Below, one piece after another: positions 13,343 through 21,595 of a stretch of 64,000 nt of DNA. The stretch's first letter is position 1; each line of letters begins with the position of its first letter. Source of the DNA: Billgrantia tianxiuensis (lineage in GTDB: Bacteria > Pseudomonadota > Gammaproteobacteria > Pseudomonadales > Halomonadaceae); NCBI RefSeq assembly GCF_009834345.1, contig NZ_CP035042.1, forward strand, positions 2,294,001 through 2,358,000, in the 5' to 3' direction. A program made the position numbers and the translations under genes. The notes beneath the pieces were generated by a model, which saw only the letters and a list, made by a program, of their open reading frames with translations, had not been told where the DNA came from and made no database searches.

Positions 13343-16300
13343 ATGCAGGGTTCCGTCATGCAGGACGCTTCAGTAATGGTGCAACACAGTGATGACAGCG
13401 ATCATCTGGCGCTATTCGGCCAGTTCTCGCTGGCGCTGGGTGATGACGTTCTGACCCAGTTCAGCTACGACAAGGTCAAGGCGCTGCTGGTCTATCTGTT
13501 GCTTCATCAGCAACCCGTCAACCGGGCCAGTCTGGCCGAACTGCTGTGGCCCGACCAGGGGCTCTCCTCGGGGCGCACCAACCTGCGCCACGCGCTGCAC
13601 TGCCTGCGTCAGTCGCTGGGCGAGCAGGCCGAGCAGGTGCTGGTCGTATCGCGCCAGACCATTGCCTTTCGCCGACCCGAGAGCTGGCGCTTCGACCTCC
13701 ACGAGCTGCAGCAGCTGTTGGAAGGGGAGCAGGACGTCGCCACCCTCGAGCAGCTCCTGAAGCGCTATCGCGGCGACCTGGTGGAAGAGCTGCAGTTACC
13801 CGCCTGTACCGAATTCCAGCGCTGGCTGGTTCAACTGCGCAACGAGTGGCGCCAGCGGGTCATCCGCTTCGCCGAGGGGGTGCTCGAGCGCAACGACGAA
13901 GTACCCGATGCGCTGTTGCAGACGCTGGTCAGCCGCTTCTCCGGTTATGGGCCGTTCCATGAGCGCCTGGTGCGTCAGCTCGCCGAGCAGGGACAACTGG
14001 CCGCCGCGCATGAGCAGTACAACGCCTACCTGCAGCTGCTGGCTCTCTCCGGCCAGCAGCCTGAGCCCAATTTTCTGCAGCTGGCGCGCTACTGGTCGGA
14101 TGGCAGCCCCGATCTGCAAAGCCTCTCGCCGCAAGGCGCCTTCTCGCGCACGTTGGCGGCCGGCAGCTCGCCGCTGCGCGAGGACGAGATCGAACAGCGC
14201 CAGCTGTCGGTGATGGCGATCCGCCTGCGAGTGAAGGGAGAGTTCTCGGCTCGCGACGAGACCCGCGCCTGCCTGGCGCTGCAGATCGAACTGATGCGTT
14301 GGCTGGAGCAGCAGTGCCACCACCTGGGGGGCTTCTGGCTTCCCGGCGCCACCGGAGGGCTGGGGCTGGCCTGCTTCGGCACCCACGGTCCCGCGCATCA
14401 GTTGGCGGAGCTGGTGGCACTCTACGAACACTGCCGGCGCGTGCTGCCCGATGAGGTGGCGCGCCACTGGAGCGGAGAGGACGAGCCGCCGCGCATCGAG
14501 TTGGCGGCCGGGCTCAACAGCGGCCGGGTGGTCTATCTGCCCGAGCGACAGCTGGTCGATCCGCTGGGTCAGGTGACCCAGGGGTCACTGGACCTGATGA
14601 GTGCCGCCGAAGGCAGCGAGTTGGTCATTTCCCAGGAGGCAAGCCAGCATATGCCGCCGGCGCTGGACCTGCAGCCGCGTCTCTCCTCGCGGCTGGTGGC
14701 GAGCGACGGCCGCGTGAGGCTGCGTGCCCTGGTGCTGGGCCACAATGAGGGCGGGCGCGATGCCATGCCGCCGAGCCTGGTGGGACGCGAGGCGTCGCTA
14801 CGCGTGCTGCGCGATGCCTTGGCGCGTGCCGGTATCGGCCTGCGCCAAAGTGTGCTGGTGCGGGGAGCGTCCGGCATGGGCAAGTCGGCGCTGATGGTCG
14901 GCTTCCGTCAGCTCGAGCTGAGTCGCGACGCGGCTATCTGCTGGCAGCCCACGACCCGCCTGTCGGTGCTGGAGCCCTATGGTGTCGCGCGCACGCTGTT
15001 GCGCTGGCGGCTGGACGGAAAACTCGACCAGCACAGTCTCGAGGAACTGATTGCCAAGAGCGACCTCTCGCTGAGCCCCGAGCAGTTGGGCTTGCTGGAA
15101 GAGGCGCTGGGAGTCAAGGAGGCGACCGAGGTGGTGCAACTGGCCAAGAGCGGCGAGGCGGTCGATCTCGTCGTTGCCATGTTGTGCCGGGTCATCGAGC
15201 GTCAGGCCATCGAGCGCACCCAGGTGCTGATGATCGATGACCTGCAGTGGCTTGATGAGCCTTCGTTCCGCGTGCTGGCCGGGCTACAGGCGCGCCTGCC
15301 GATCAACTGCGCTTTCATGCTGGTGGCCAGCCACCACGGCCGCGAGGCGCTGCCCACGCGCCTGCACTGGGATCAGCAGGTCACCTTGAGCCACCTCGAT
15401 GCCATGCAGTCGTCGCGGCTGCTGTCGCAACTGGCCAGGCGCTACCGGCTGCACCTGAGCCCGCGTCTGCGTGGCCAGATCATCGAGCGCTGCGATGGCG
15501 TACCGCTCTACATGCAGGAGATCTGCCGGCGCCTGGAGATGGACCGGCGCGAGGGGCGTAGCGTGCACCTCGACGAGCTTCCGCGGGGCCTGCTCGGCCT
15601 GCTGGCCGGTCGTATCGATCAGCTCGACGGCGATCGTGAGGTGGCGCATGTCGCCGCGGTACTGGGCCGCCGCTTCCGCCTCGATTTCCTGGCGGAGTGC
15701 AGCGGCTGGGACATGAACCAGCTCAACCGCGCCCTGGAGCAGATGCGCCGGCTCGAGATCATCGAGCCCGCCGGGGGCGAGGGCGGCTGTCGCGAATATC
15801 AGTTCAGCCACCAACTGTTGCAGGAAGCCGCCTATCTCTCCTGTCCCCGCGACGTCCGGGTACGTATCCACCGCCAGGTCGTCAGCCTCATCGAGGAGCG
15901 TTTCCCGATGTGGATCGGCCGGCACCCGGGCGATTTCGCCACCCACCTGCGGCGTAGCGGACACTACGCTCGCGGAGCCCGCTACTTCGAGCTGGCGGCG
16001 CGCGAGGCGCTCAAGGTCAGTGCCAACCGTACCGCGCTGAAGATGGCCGATTTCGGCCTCGCCAGTCTGCGTCACGTGGAAGGGCAGGAAGAGCGCGAGA
16101 TCAGCCTGCTGACGGTACGTGGCCAGGCCGCTTTCGCCCTCGAGGGCCATGGCTCGCCGACCGCCCACGAGAGTTTCGTGCGGGCCCGTGAACTATTGGT
16201 TCAGCATGGCGGCTGCCACGCCGAGGATGCCGAGGACCTGGAGCAGGCCTTCCTGGTCAAGTGGGGCCTGTGGGTCGGCTGTAGTCAGCGCCATGCGCAT

Positions 16301-17296
16301 GCGGATGCCTTTTCGTTGGCCGCCAGCCTGGCCAGCATTGCCGCCCGGCTCGAGGACCCGCGCTACCGGCGCCTGGCCGACTACGCTCGTGCGAACTGCG
16401 AATACTGGGCCGGGCGCATCGGCCAGGCCTACGAGCATCTCGACGAGATCGCTCCGCTCGAGCAGCCGATGATGATCGAATGGCTGCCGTTCTCCGAGCA
16501 TCCCCAGGTGGCTGCCGCCTGCTTCCAGGGCTGGGCCATCTGCTTGCGCGGCGACTACCGGCGTGCCGAGCAGCAGGTCGAGGCGGCAATTCGTCTGGCC
16601 GAACGGATCGGTCATCCGGGGTCACTGGCGATGGCGCTGTTGTTCGCCGCCTCCCTCTACCGGCAGCTCGGCCATGTGCACCTGGCAGCGCGCCGTGCCG
16701 AGCAGGCCGTGGCTTTGACCGAGACTCCCGACCTCCATCTGTGGCAGGTATCGGCCCAGGGAATTCTCGGCTGGCGCCGAGCGCTGTCGGGCGACCGCGA
16801 TGGACTGACCATGATGGAGTTGGCTCAGGAGGAACTCGGCGAGATTACCGGGCGCGACCGTTACCATCGCCCCACGCTGTGGTACAGCGATGCCTGCATG
16901 GCGCTGGATGAGCTCGCCAGGGCCGAAGATTACCTGGATCAGTGCCTGTTGATCGCTCGTGAGCGCAGCACGCTGTTCGTACCCGAGCTGGGTGTCCAGC
17001 TCGCCTGTATTCGCCATCGCCTCGGGCGCCCCGCGGATGAGGTGCGTCTGCTGGTGGAGCAGGCCCTGGAGTGCTCGCGCCTGCATGAGAACCGGCATCA
17101 GGAGCTATGTGCGCTGGAGGCCTGGCTGACGCTGGTCGACAAGCACGACGAAGGGATACGCGAACAGTTCCGTGCGCTGCTCGACAGCGTGAGTCACAGT
17201 GATGCGCCGATCCTGATCCGCTGGCGCACGCTACTTGATCGGCAGTTGCCGCAGTCGAGCAGCATGGCAGGGCGCGTGGCGGTCGGTAACGGCTAA
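13343..17296 (+). CDS. Large AfsR/SARP-like STAND transcriptional regulator
   Basis: The product is 1317 residues. The N-terminus (about 20-250) resembles an OmpR-type winged helix followed by a bacterial transcriptional activation (BTAD) domain: LALFGQFSLALGDDVLTQFS, RASLAELLWPDQ, RTNLRHALHCLRQSLG. Residues about 285-440 look like a degenerate class III cyclase fold (LSVMAIRLRVKGEFSARDE, ELAAGLNSGRVVYLPE). A STAND ATPase follows with Walker A RGASGMGKSAL near residue 507 and Walker B VLMIDDLQWLDE near 628. The C-terminal third is helical repeats of TPR type. Such proteins sense a ligand through the ATPase and repeats and activate nearby genes. The target is not evident here. It starts 15 bp after miaE and overlaps ykgJ tail to tail by 4 bp. 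Confidence 0.75.
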   Translation: MQGSVMQDASVMVQHSDDSDHLALFGQFSLALGDDVLTQFSYDKVKALLVYLLLHQQPVNRASLAELLWPDQGLSSGRTNLRHALHCLRQSLGEQAEQVLVVSRQTIAFRRPESWRFDLHELQQLLEGEQDVATLEQLLKRYRGDLVEELQLPACTEFQRWLVQLRNEWRQRVIRFAEGVLERNDEVPDALLQTLVSRFSGYGPFHERLVRQLAEQGQLAAAHEQYNAYLQLLALSGQQPEPNFLQLARYWSDGSPDLQSLSPQGAFSRTLAAGSSPLREDEIEQRQLSVMAIRLRVKGEFSARDETRACLALQIELMRWLEQQCHHLGGFWLPGATGGLGLACFGTHGPAHQLAELVALYEHCRRVLPDEVARHWSGEDEPPRIELAAGLNSGRVVYLPERQLVDPLGQVTQGSLDLMSAAEGSELVISQEASQHMPPALDLQPRLSSRLVASDGRVRLRALVLGHNEGGRDAMPPSLVGREASLRVLRDALARAGIGLRQSVLVRGASGMGKSALMVGFRQLELSRDAAICWQPTTRLSVLEPYGVARTLLRWRLDGKLDQHSLEELIAKSDLSLSPEQLGLLEEALGVKEATEVVQLAKSGEAVDLVVAMLCRVIERQAIERTQVLMIDDLQWLDEPSFRVLAGLQARLPINCAFMLVASHHGREALPTRLHWDQQVTLSHLDAMQSSRLLSQLARRYRLHLSPRLRGQIIERCDGVPLYMQEICRRLEMDRREGRSVHLDELPRGLLGLLAGRIDQLDGDREVAHVAAVLGRRFRLDFLAECSGWDMNQLNRALEQMRRLEIIEPAGGEGGCREYQFSHQLLQEAAYLSCPRDVRVRIHRQVVSLIEERFPMWIGRHPGDFATHLRRSGHYARGARYFELAAREALKVSANRTALKMADFGLASLRHVEGQEEREISLLTVRGQAAFALEGHGSPTAHESFVRARELLVQHGGCHAEDAEDLEQAFLVKWGLWVGCSQRHAHADAFSLAASLASIAARLEDPRYRRLADYARANCEYWAGRIGQAYEHLDEIAPLEQPMMIEWLPFSEHPQVAAACFQGWAICLRGDYRRAEQQVEAAIRLAERIGHPGSLAMALLFAASLYRQLGHVHLAARRAEQAVALTETPDLHLWQVSAQGILGWRRALSGDRDGLTMMELAQEELGEITGRDRYHRPTLWYSDACMALDELARAEDYLDQCLLIARERSTLFVPELGVQLACIRHRLGRPADEVRLLVEQALECSRLHENRHQELCALEAWLTLVDKHDEGIREQFRALLDSVSHSDAPILIRWRTLLDRQLPQSSSMAGRVAVGNG

Positions 17297-17586
17297 CCGC
17301 TTTGGCCTGACGTGCCGCATTCGAGGAAGGCGATTCGCTGCAGGGCCTCGGTGCGGCTCTGGCCGCACAGCTCGGTGTCGAAGGAGAAGCTCCTGCACAC
17401 CTCGGGGCGGCGCGGGTCGCCGAACAGGCGGCACAGGTTGTGGGCATCGAGCTGAACGCAGCGGATTCCCGCCGGCTTGCCATGCGGCATGCCGGGTATC
17501 GGGGAACTGATCGATGGGGCGATGCAGCAGGCGCCGCAGCCGGGGCGACACGCCTCGGCCGCACCGGCGGCAGCTCGCTGGCTCAT
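17293..17586 (-). CDS. YkgJ family cysteine cluster protein
   Basis: A 97-residue protein with the zinc/iron-chelating cysteine pattern of PF03692: CRPGCGACCIAPSISSP near the N-terminus, then IRCVQLDAHNLCRLFGDPRR and PEVCRSFSF. The biochemical role of the family is unsettled. Its ATG overlaps the queD stop by 4 bp (ATGA), so it is the last gene of the queC-queE-queD-ykgJ operon. The context suggests, without proof, a role linked to tRNA modification or to the iron-sulfur enzyme QueE. Confidence 0.85.
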   Translation of the reverse strand: MSQRAAAGAAEACRPGCGACCIAPSISSPIPGMPHGKPAGIRCVQLDAHNLCRLFGDPRRPEVCRSFSFDTELCGQSRTEALQRIAFLECGTSGQSG

Positions 17587-18428
17587 GGCTTGGCCTCGGC
17601 GATGGCGCCCTTGTCGATTCCCTCGAAGGCCTGTACGCGAGTCGTCTTGCCGGTCTCTTCTGCTATTTGTTGAGCCAGCCAGGCGGCGATGTGCTCTATC
17701 GTGCTCGGTACGTTCATCACGATGCAGCGTTCCAGCGGTAACCGTATGTGGAAACGGCCCTGGCCGGCGCGGTAGCGGCTGGTCAGGCTGGGGCGAATTT
17801 CAGGTTCGACCTGGCGGACGATATCGCTCTTGTCGACCAGGTAGCGATCGTTGAGGAAATCGGCCCATTGGGCCTCGAGCTCAGGGCAACGCTGACCACG
17901 CTGCCAGACGTGCAGGCGCGAGCGGTGGCCGTGGGCAATGCGCTGGCAGTTGCCGGCGTGGTGCTTGAGGCCGTGACTATAGGTATAGGCGGCGCCATCG
18001 ATGGTCTCGGTGCGCAGGCGCAGGCGAATGTCGCTGACCCGAGGGGGAGGACGCTTCATCAGCTCGCGGGCGAGACGCTCGGCGAGCCGGTCGGGAGTGA
18101 CCTCGGTCCAGGGCAGCAGGGTGAACGCCTGACGTGGCGCGCGCACCTCCATGGCATAAGGGGCGGTGGTGCGTACGCAGAGCCCCTCGCTGCACTCGCT
18201 GGTGGTGACGCCCGGCGCGCGGATTGGCACGAGCAACGTATGATCGGCGCCTGCGTCCAGGCGTGACTTGATCCATGGTTTGACTTCACCGAAGTCGAAC
18301 AGCATGCCATCCTCGCCGAGTTCGCCGTCGAGTTCGGCGTCGACGAACCAACTGACTCCGGTCAGTCCGCGCTGCGGGCACCACAGCGAAGCGTCGAGCT
18401 GGGTCAGGCGATTGACGAAGAGAGTCAT
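17583..18428 (-). CDS. queD: 6-carboxy-5,6,7,8-tetrahydropterin synthase-like protein (long form)
   Basis: This is the second step of 7-deazaguanine (preQ0/queuosine) synthesis, making carboxytetrahydropterin from dihydroneopterin triphosphate. The sequence is 281 residues, about twice the length of classical QueD, implying tandem or extended tunnelling-fold domains. The zinc and catalytic region is in the second half: YTYSHGLKHHAGNCQRIAHG followed by HRSRLHVW, giving the Cys and His-x-His pattern. The first half has DAELDGELGEDGMLFDFGEV, the usual FG-D-F strand. The ATG at 18428 overlaps the queE stop by one base (TGATG). The wide upstream frame is not coding. Confidence 0.85.
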   Translation of the reverse strand: MTLFVNRLTQLDASLWCPQRGLTGVSWFVDAELDGELGEDGMLFDFGEVKPWIKSRLDAGADHTLLVPIRAPGVTTSECSEGLCVRTTAPYAMEVRAPRQAFTLLPWTEVTPDRLAERLARELMKRPPPRVSDIRLRLRTETIDGAAYTYSHGLKHHAGNCQRIAHGHRSRLHVWQRGQRCPELEAQWADFLNDRYLVDKSDIVRQVEPEIRPSLTSRYRAGQGRFHIRLPLERCIVMNVPSTIEHIAAWLAQQIAEETGKTTRVQAFEGIDKGAIAEAKP

Positions 18429-19072
18429 CAGTCGATTCCCGTGATCTTGTGGGTCTGTAGCGACAACCGCCACTGCGGATGGGCCAGGCAGTAGGCGAGT
18501 GTGGCGTCGAGGTGGCTGGTGTCGTCGCCCAGCACCGCGGTATCCATGGGCTGCAGGAAGAAATGACGGAACGCGAATTCGCTGAAGCGTTCGGGCAAGG
18601 CCTCCGGCTGGGGATAGACCAGCTTGAGTTCGTCGCCTTCCGTAATGACCAGCGGAGTGGCGGCCTTGGGGCTGACACACAGCCAGTCGATGCCCGCTGG
18701 GGCAGGCAGGGTGCCGTTGGTTTCCACCGCGACTTCGAAGCCGCGCGCATGCATGGCCTCGATCAGGGATTCGTCGAGCTGTAGCAACGGCTCTCCACCG
18801 GTGAACACCACGTAAGGTGTCGCCACGCCGCCTTCCGCTGGCCACAGCGCCGCCAGGTGGTCCGCCAGCGCCTCGGCGGTAGCGAAGCGACCGCCGTGCT
18901 GGCCATCGGTGCCGATGAAATCGGTATCGCAGAAGCGGCAAGCGGCTTGGGCCCGGTCCTGCTCGCGTCCCGACCATAGGTTGCAGCCACTGAAACGACA
19001 GAAGACGCTGGCGCGCCCGGTCCGTGCGCCTTCTCCCTGCAGCGAGTAGAAGGCCTCCTTGACGTGATACAT
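18428..19072 (-). CDS. queE: 7-carboxy-7-deazaguanine synthase (radical SAM)
   Basis: QueE converts carboxytetrahydropterin to 7-carboxy-7-deazaguanine. It is 214 residues. The cluster ligands follow the CX14CX2C spacing seen in the Burkholderia-type QueE: Cys in FSGCNLW, then fourteen residues, then CRFCDTDFIG. Other motifs are KEAFYSLQGEGARTGRASVF, the SAM-binding VVFTGGEPLLQ and AVETNGTLPAP. The start ATG at 19072 overlaps the end of queC by one base. It is translationally coupled with both neighbours in the que operon. Confidence 0.93.
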   Translation of the reverse strand: MYHVKEAFYSLQGEGARTGRASVFCRFSGCNLWSGREQDRAQAACRFCDTDFIGTDGQHGGRFATAEALADHLAALWPAEGGVATPYVVFTGGEPLLQLDESLIEAMHARGFEVAVETNGTLPAPAGIDWLCVSPKAATPLVITEGDELKLVYPQPEALPERFSEFAFRHFFLQPMDTAVLGDDTSHLDATLAYCLAHPQWRLSLQTHKITGID

Positions 19073-19809
19073 CAGACGCCATCTCCCGCTGATCCGCCGT
19101 TGTTGGCTTCGGGCTGCAGAAGGGCGGCGGCTTCGGGCCGCTGTGCGGCGGTTTCGGGCCGCTGAGAAAAGTACCCGAGGGGATCGGCCACGCCATTGGC
19201 GGCGAAGGCCGCAAGGCGCTCGCGGCAACTGCCGCAGCGGCCGCAGGCAAGTTGCTCGCCGCGATAGCAGGTCCAGGTGTTGGCGTAGTCGAGCCCCATG
19301 GCCAGACCATCGGCAAGAATCTCCGCCTTGCTCGAGCGCAGGTAGGGCGCGTGGATCTCGACCGGCTCGAAGTTGGCGATACCGGCCACGGCGTTCATGG
19401 CGTCGACGAACTCGGGGCGACAGTCGGGATAGAGCACGTGGTCGCCGCCGTGGGCGCCGTAGTCGACCCGCCTGGCGCCGATGTTTACCGCCTTGGCGAT
19501 GGCCAGCGACAGCAGCACCATGTTGCGGTTGGGCACTACGGTGGCGGTGAGGTTCTCCTCGCCATAGTCGCCTTCGGGCATGTCGCGGCTGGTATCGGTC
19601 AGCGCCGAGTTGTCGATCAAGCCATGGATGGCGCGGATGTCCACTACCTGGTGCGGCACGCCGAGTGCGGAGCACACACGGGCGGCGACCTCCAGCTCGC
19701 GGGCGTGGCGCTGGCCATAGTCGAAGGAGAGGGCGTGAACGTCGCGGCCCTCGTTCAGGGCGCGATGAAGTACGGTGTAGGAGTCCATGCCGCCGGAGTA
19801 GATCACCAC
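19072..19809 (-). CDS. queC: 7-cyano-7-deazaguanine synthase
   Basis: QueC uses ATP and ammonia to make preQ0. It has the PP-loop [13 protein letters not shown] at its N-terminus and the zinc-binding cysteines [19 protein letters not shown] near the C-terminus. [17 protein letters not shown] and [14 protein letters not shown] are also typical. The true start is uncertain. A GTG at 19809 or 19812 gives an abrupt N-terminus. An ATG at 19835 lies one base out of frame, and one more C in the CCCC run just after it would give [16 protein letters not shown], a more natural start. This resembles the single-base losses elsewhere in the window. It is the first gene of the que operon. Confidence 0.9.
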   Translation of the reverse strand: MVIYSGGMDSYTVLHRALNEGRDVHALSFDYGQRHARELEVAARVCSALGVPHQVVDIRAIHGLIDNSALTDTSRDMPEGDYGEENLTATVVPNRNMVLLSLAIAKAVNIGARRVDYGAHGGDHVLYPDCRPEFVDAMNAVAGIANFEPVEIHAPYLRSSKAEILADGLAMGLDYANTWTCYRGEQLACGRCGSCRERLAAFAANGVADPLGYFSQRPETAAQRPEAAALLQPEANNGGSAGDGV

Positions 19810-19941
19810 GGTGGCGTTGGGGAAGCATTGGGCATAGTGAGACTCTGAGTCGGAGAATTTGTTACTCCCGCCAAGGCGGGGTGCCGGGATCCGGTCCGGC
19901 GCGCATCATTCTACTTGACCGGAAAGACAAGTGCACGTGGC

Positions 19942-19976
19942 TTGGTGGTGCTGGCGAGGTGCCCAGCTGATATAAT
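19942..19976 (+). promoter_or_regulatory. Candidate sigma-70 promoter of trhP
   Basis: A perfect -10 box TATAAT sits at 19971-19976, about 100 bp upstream of the trhP ATG. No good -35 lies at 17 bp; TTGGTG at 19942 is 23 bp away, so the upstream half is doubtful. Confidence 0.45.
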
Positions 19977-20074
19977 GCGGCCCCATATCAGCGCCCAGGC
20001 GCTGTCTGAAAAGTCGGCTAGCGCAGCCAGTTTTCAGGCAGTGACTCGCCATCGTCCTGAAAACGGTGACTCCA

Positions 20075-21490
20075 ATGAAAGCTCCCGAACTGCTCTCCCC
20101 GGCGGGGACGTTCAAGAACATGCGCTATGCATTCGCTTATGGCGCCGATGCCGTCTACGCCGGCCAGCCGCGCTATTCGCTGCGTGTGCGCAACAACGAC
20201 TTCAAGCTCGAGAACCTCCACCGCGGCATTGCCTATGCCCATGAGCGGGGCAAGCAGTTCTACGTGGCCTCCAACATCGCGCCGCACAACAGCAAGCTCA
20301 AGACCTACCTGCGCGACATGGAGCCGGTCATCGAGGCCGGCCCCGACGCGCTGATCATGTCCGACCCGGGACTGATCATGATGATCCGCGAGCGCTGGCC
20401 GGAGCAGGTCATTCATCTCTCGGTGCAGTCCAACGTGGTCAACTGGGCGGCGGCGAAGTTCTGGCAGCAGCAGGGCATCAGCCGCATCATCCTGTCGCGG
20501 GAACTGTCGCTCGAGGAGATTGCCGAGATCCGCGCCGAGTGCCCGGACCTCGAGATCGAGACTTTCGTGCACGGTGCGCTGTGCATCGCCTATTCGGGCC
20601 GCTGTCTGCTCTCCGGTTATTTCAATCACCGTGACCCCAACCAGGGTACCTGCACTAACGCCTGTCGCTGGAAGTACAACACCGTGGCCGCCGCCCAGGA
20701 CGAGACCGGTGACCTGGTGCCGGCCAACTCGGCGGCAGCGCATGCGGCAAGCGGCATCTGGAGCCCGGGCCAGAGTGGCCTGATTGCGTCGGGAGGCGGC
20801 AGTACCACCCACAGCACGGCCACGGCCGGCGGCGTGGAGGGGCAGGACGAGCTTTCGGCGCTGATCGAGGATGCCACCCGGCCGGGCGAACTGATGCCGA
20901 TCTTCGAAGACGAGCACGGCACCTACATCATGAACTCGAAGGATCTGCGCGCCGTGCAGCACGTGCCCAGGCTCACCGAGATGGGGGTGACGTCGCTCAA
21001 GATCGAAGGGCGCACCAAGTCGCACTACTACGTGGCGCGCACCGCCCAGGTCTATCGTCGTGCCATCGACGATGCGGTGGCCGGACGACCCTTCGACATG
21101 CGCCTGATGGACGAGCTCGACAACCTGGCCAACCGCGGTTACACCGAAGGGTTCTATCGTCGCCACGTGCACGATGAATACCAGAACTACGAGCGCGGCA
21201 ATTCGGTCGGGGTGCACCAGCAGTTCGTCGGCGAGGTGACTGGCTACGATCCGGATCGTGGCATGCTGGAGATCGAGGTCAAGAACCGCTTCGAGGTCGG
21301 CGATGGCATGGAACTGATGCTGCCTGGCGGCAACCGGCGCTTCAGGCTCGAGCACATCCAGGACAAGCGGGGCGAATCGGTTCAGGCAGCCCCAGGCTCC
21401 GGCCATGTGGTGCGCATCCCGGTGCCGGGTGAGCCCATCGCGCCGGAGCGGATCGAGTTTGCATTGTTGATGCGTGACCTGCACGACTAG
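20075..21490 (+). CDS. trhP: tRNA 5-hydroxyuridine synthesis protein (U32 peptidase family, YegQ-like)
   Basis: TrhP (YegQ) is needed for prephenate-dependent hydroxylation of U34 in tRNA. The 471-residue protein begins MKAPELLSPAGTFKNMRYAF and has the U32 signature ETFVHGALCIAYSGRCLLSG with nearby conserved Cys residues (GTCTNACRWKY). The C-terminal half has EDEHGTYIMNSKDLRAVQHV and SLKIEGRTKSHYYVARTAQV. Between the cysteine region and the EDEHGT motif lies an Ala/Ser/Gly-rich insert (about 20,719-20,845) that looks low-complexity and longer than in E. coli. The ATG at 20075 is chosen over a GTG nine bases upstream by fit to the family. Confidence 0.9.
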   Translation: MKAPELLSPAGTFKNMRYAFAYGADAVYAGQPRYSLRVRNNDFKLENLHRGIAYAHERGKQFYVASNIAPHNSKLKTYLRDMEPVIEAGPDALIMSDPGLIMMIRERWPEQVIHLSVQSNVVNWAAAKFWQQQGISRIILSRELSLEEIAEIRAECPDLEIETFVHGALCIAYSGRCLLSGYFNHRDPNQGTCTNACRWKYNTVAAAQDETGDLVPANSAAAHAASGIWSPGQSGLIASGGGSTTHSTATAGGVEGQDELSALIEDATRPGELMPIFEDEHGTYIMNSKDLRAVQHVPRLTEMGVTSLKIEGRTKSHYYVARTAQVYRRAIDDAVAGRPFDMRLMDELDNLANRGYTEGFYRRHVHDEYQNYERGNSVGVHQQFVGEVTGYDPDRGMLEIEVKNRFEVGDGMELMLPGGNRRFRLEHIQDKRGESVQAAPGSGHVVRIPVPGEPIAPERIEFALLMRDLHD

Positions 21491-21529
21491 TCACCTGGGC
21501 TTTCATCCAGAGGTGACCGAGCAACGAAT

Positions 21530-21556
21530 GAGGGCGGCCAGCAGGCCGCCCTCTTT
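21530..21556 (+). terminator. Rho-independent terminator after trhP
   Basis: GAGGGCGGCC, loop AGCA and GGCCGCCCTC make a perfect 10-bp stem followed by TTTG. It is placed between the convergent trhP and HDOD-GGDEF genes and could serve trhP. Confidence 0.85.
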
Positions 21557-21595
21557 GCGTTTCGAGGCTCTATCGGGAGCGTGTCGAGTCAGTCG

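Noticed and set aside
20719..20845. The Ala/Ser/Gly-rich insert in TrhP as a foreign insertion
   Set aside because: The position is a variable loop in the family and the DNA composition equals its surroundings; only moderate length variation is implied.
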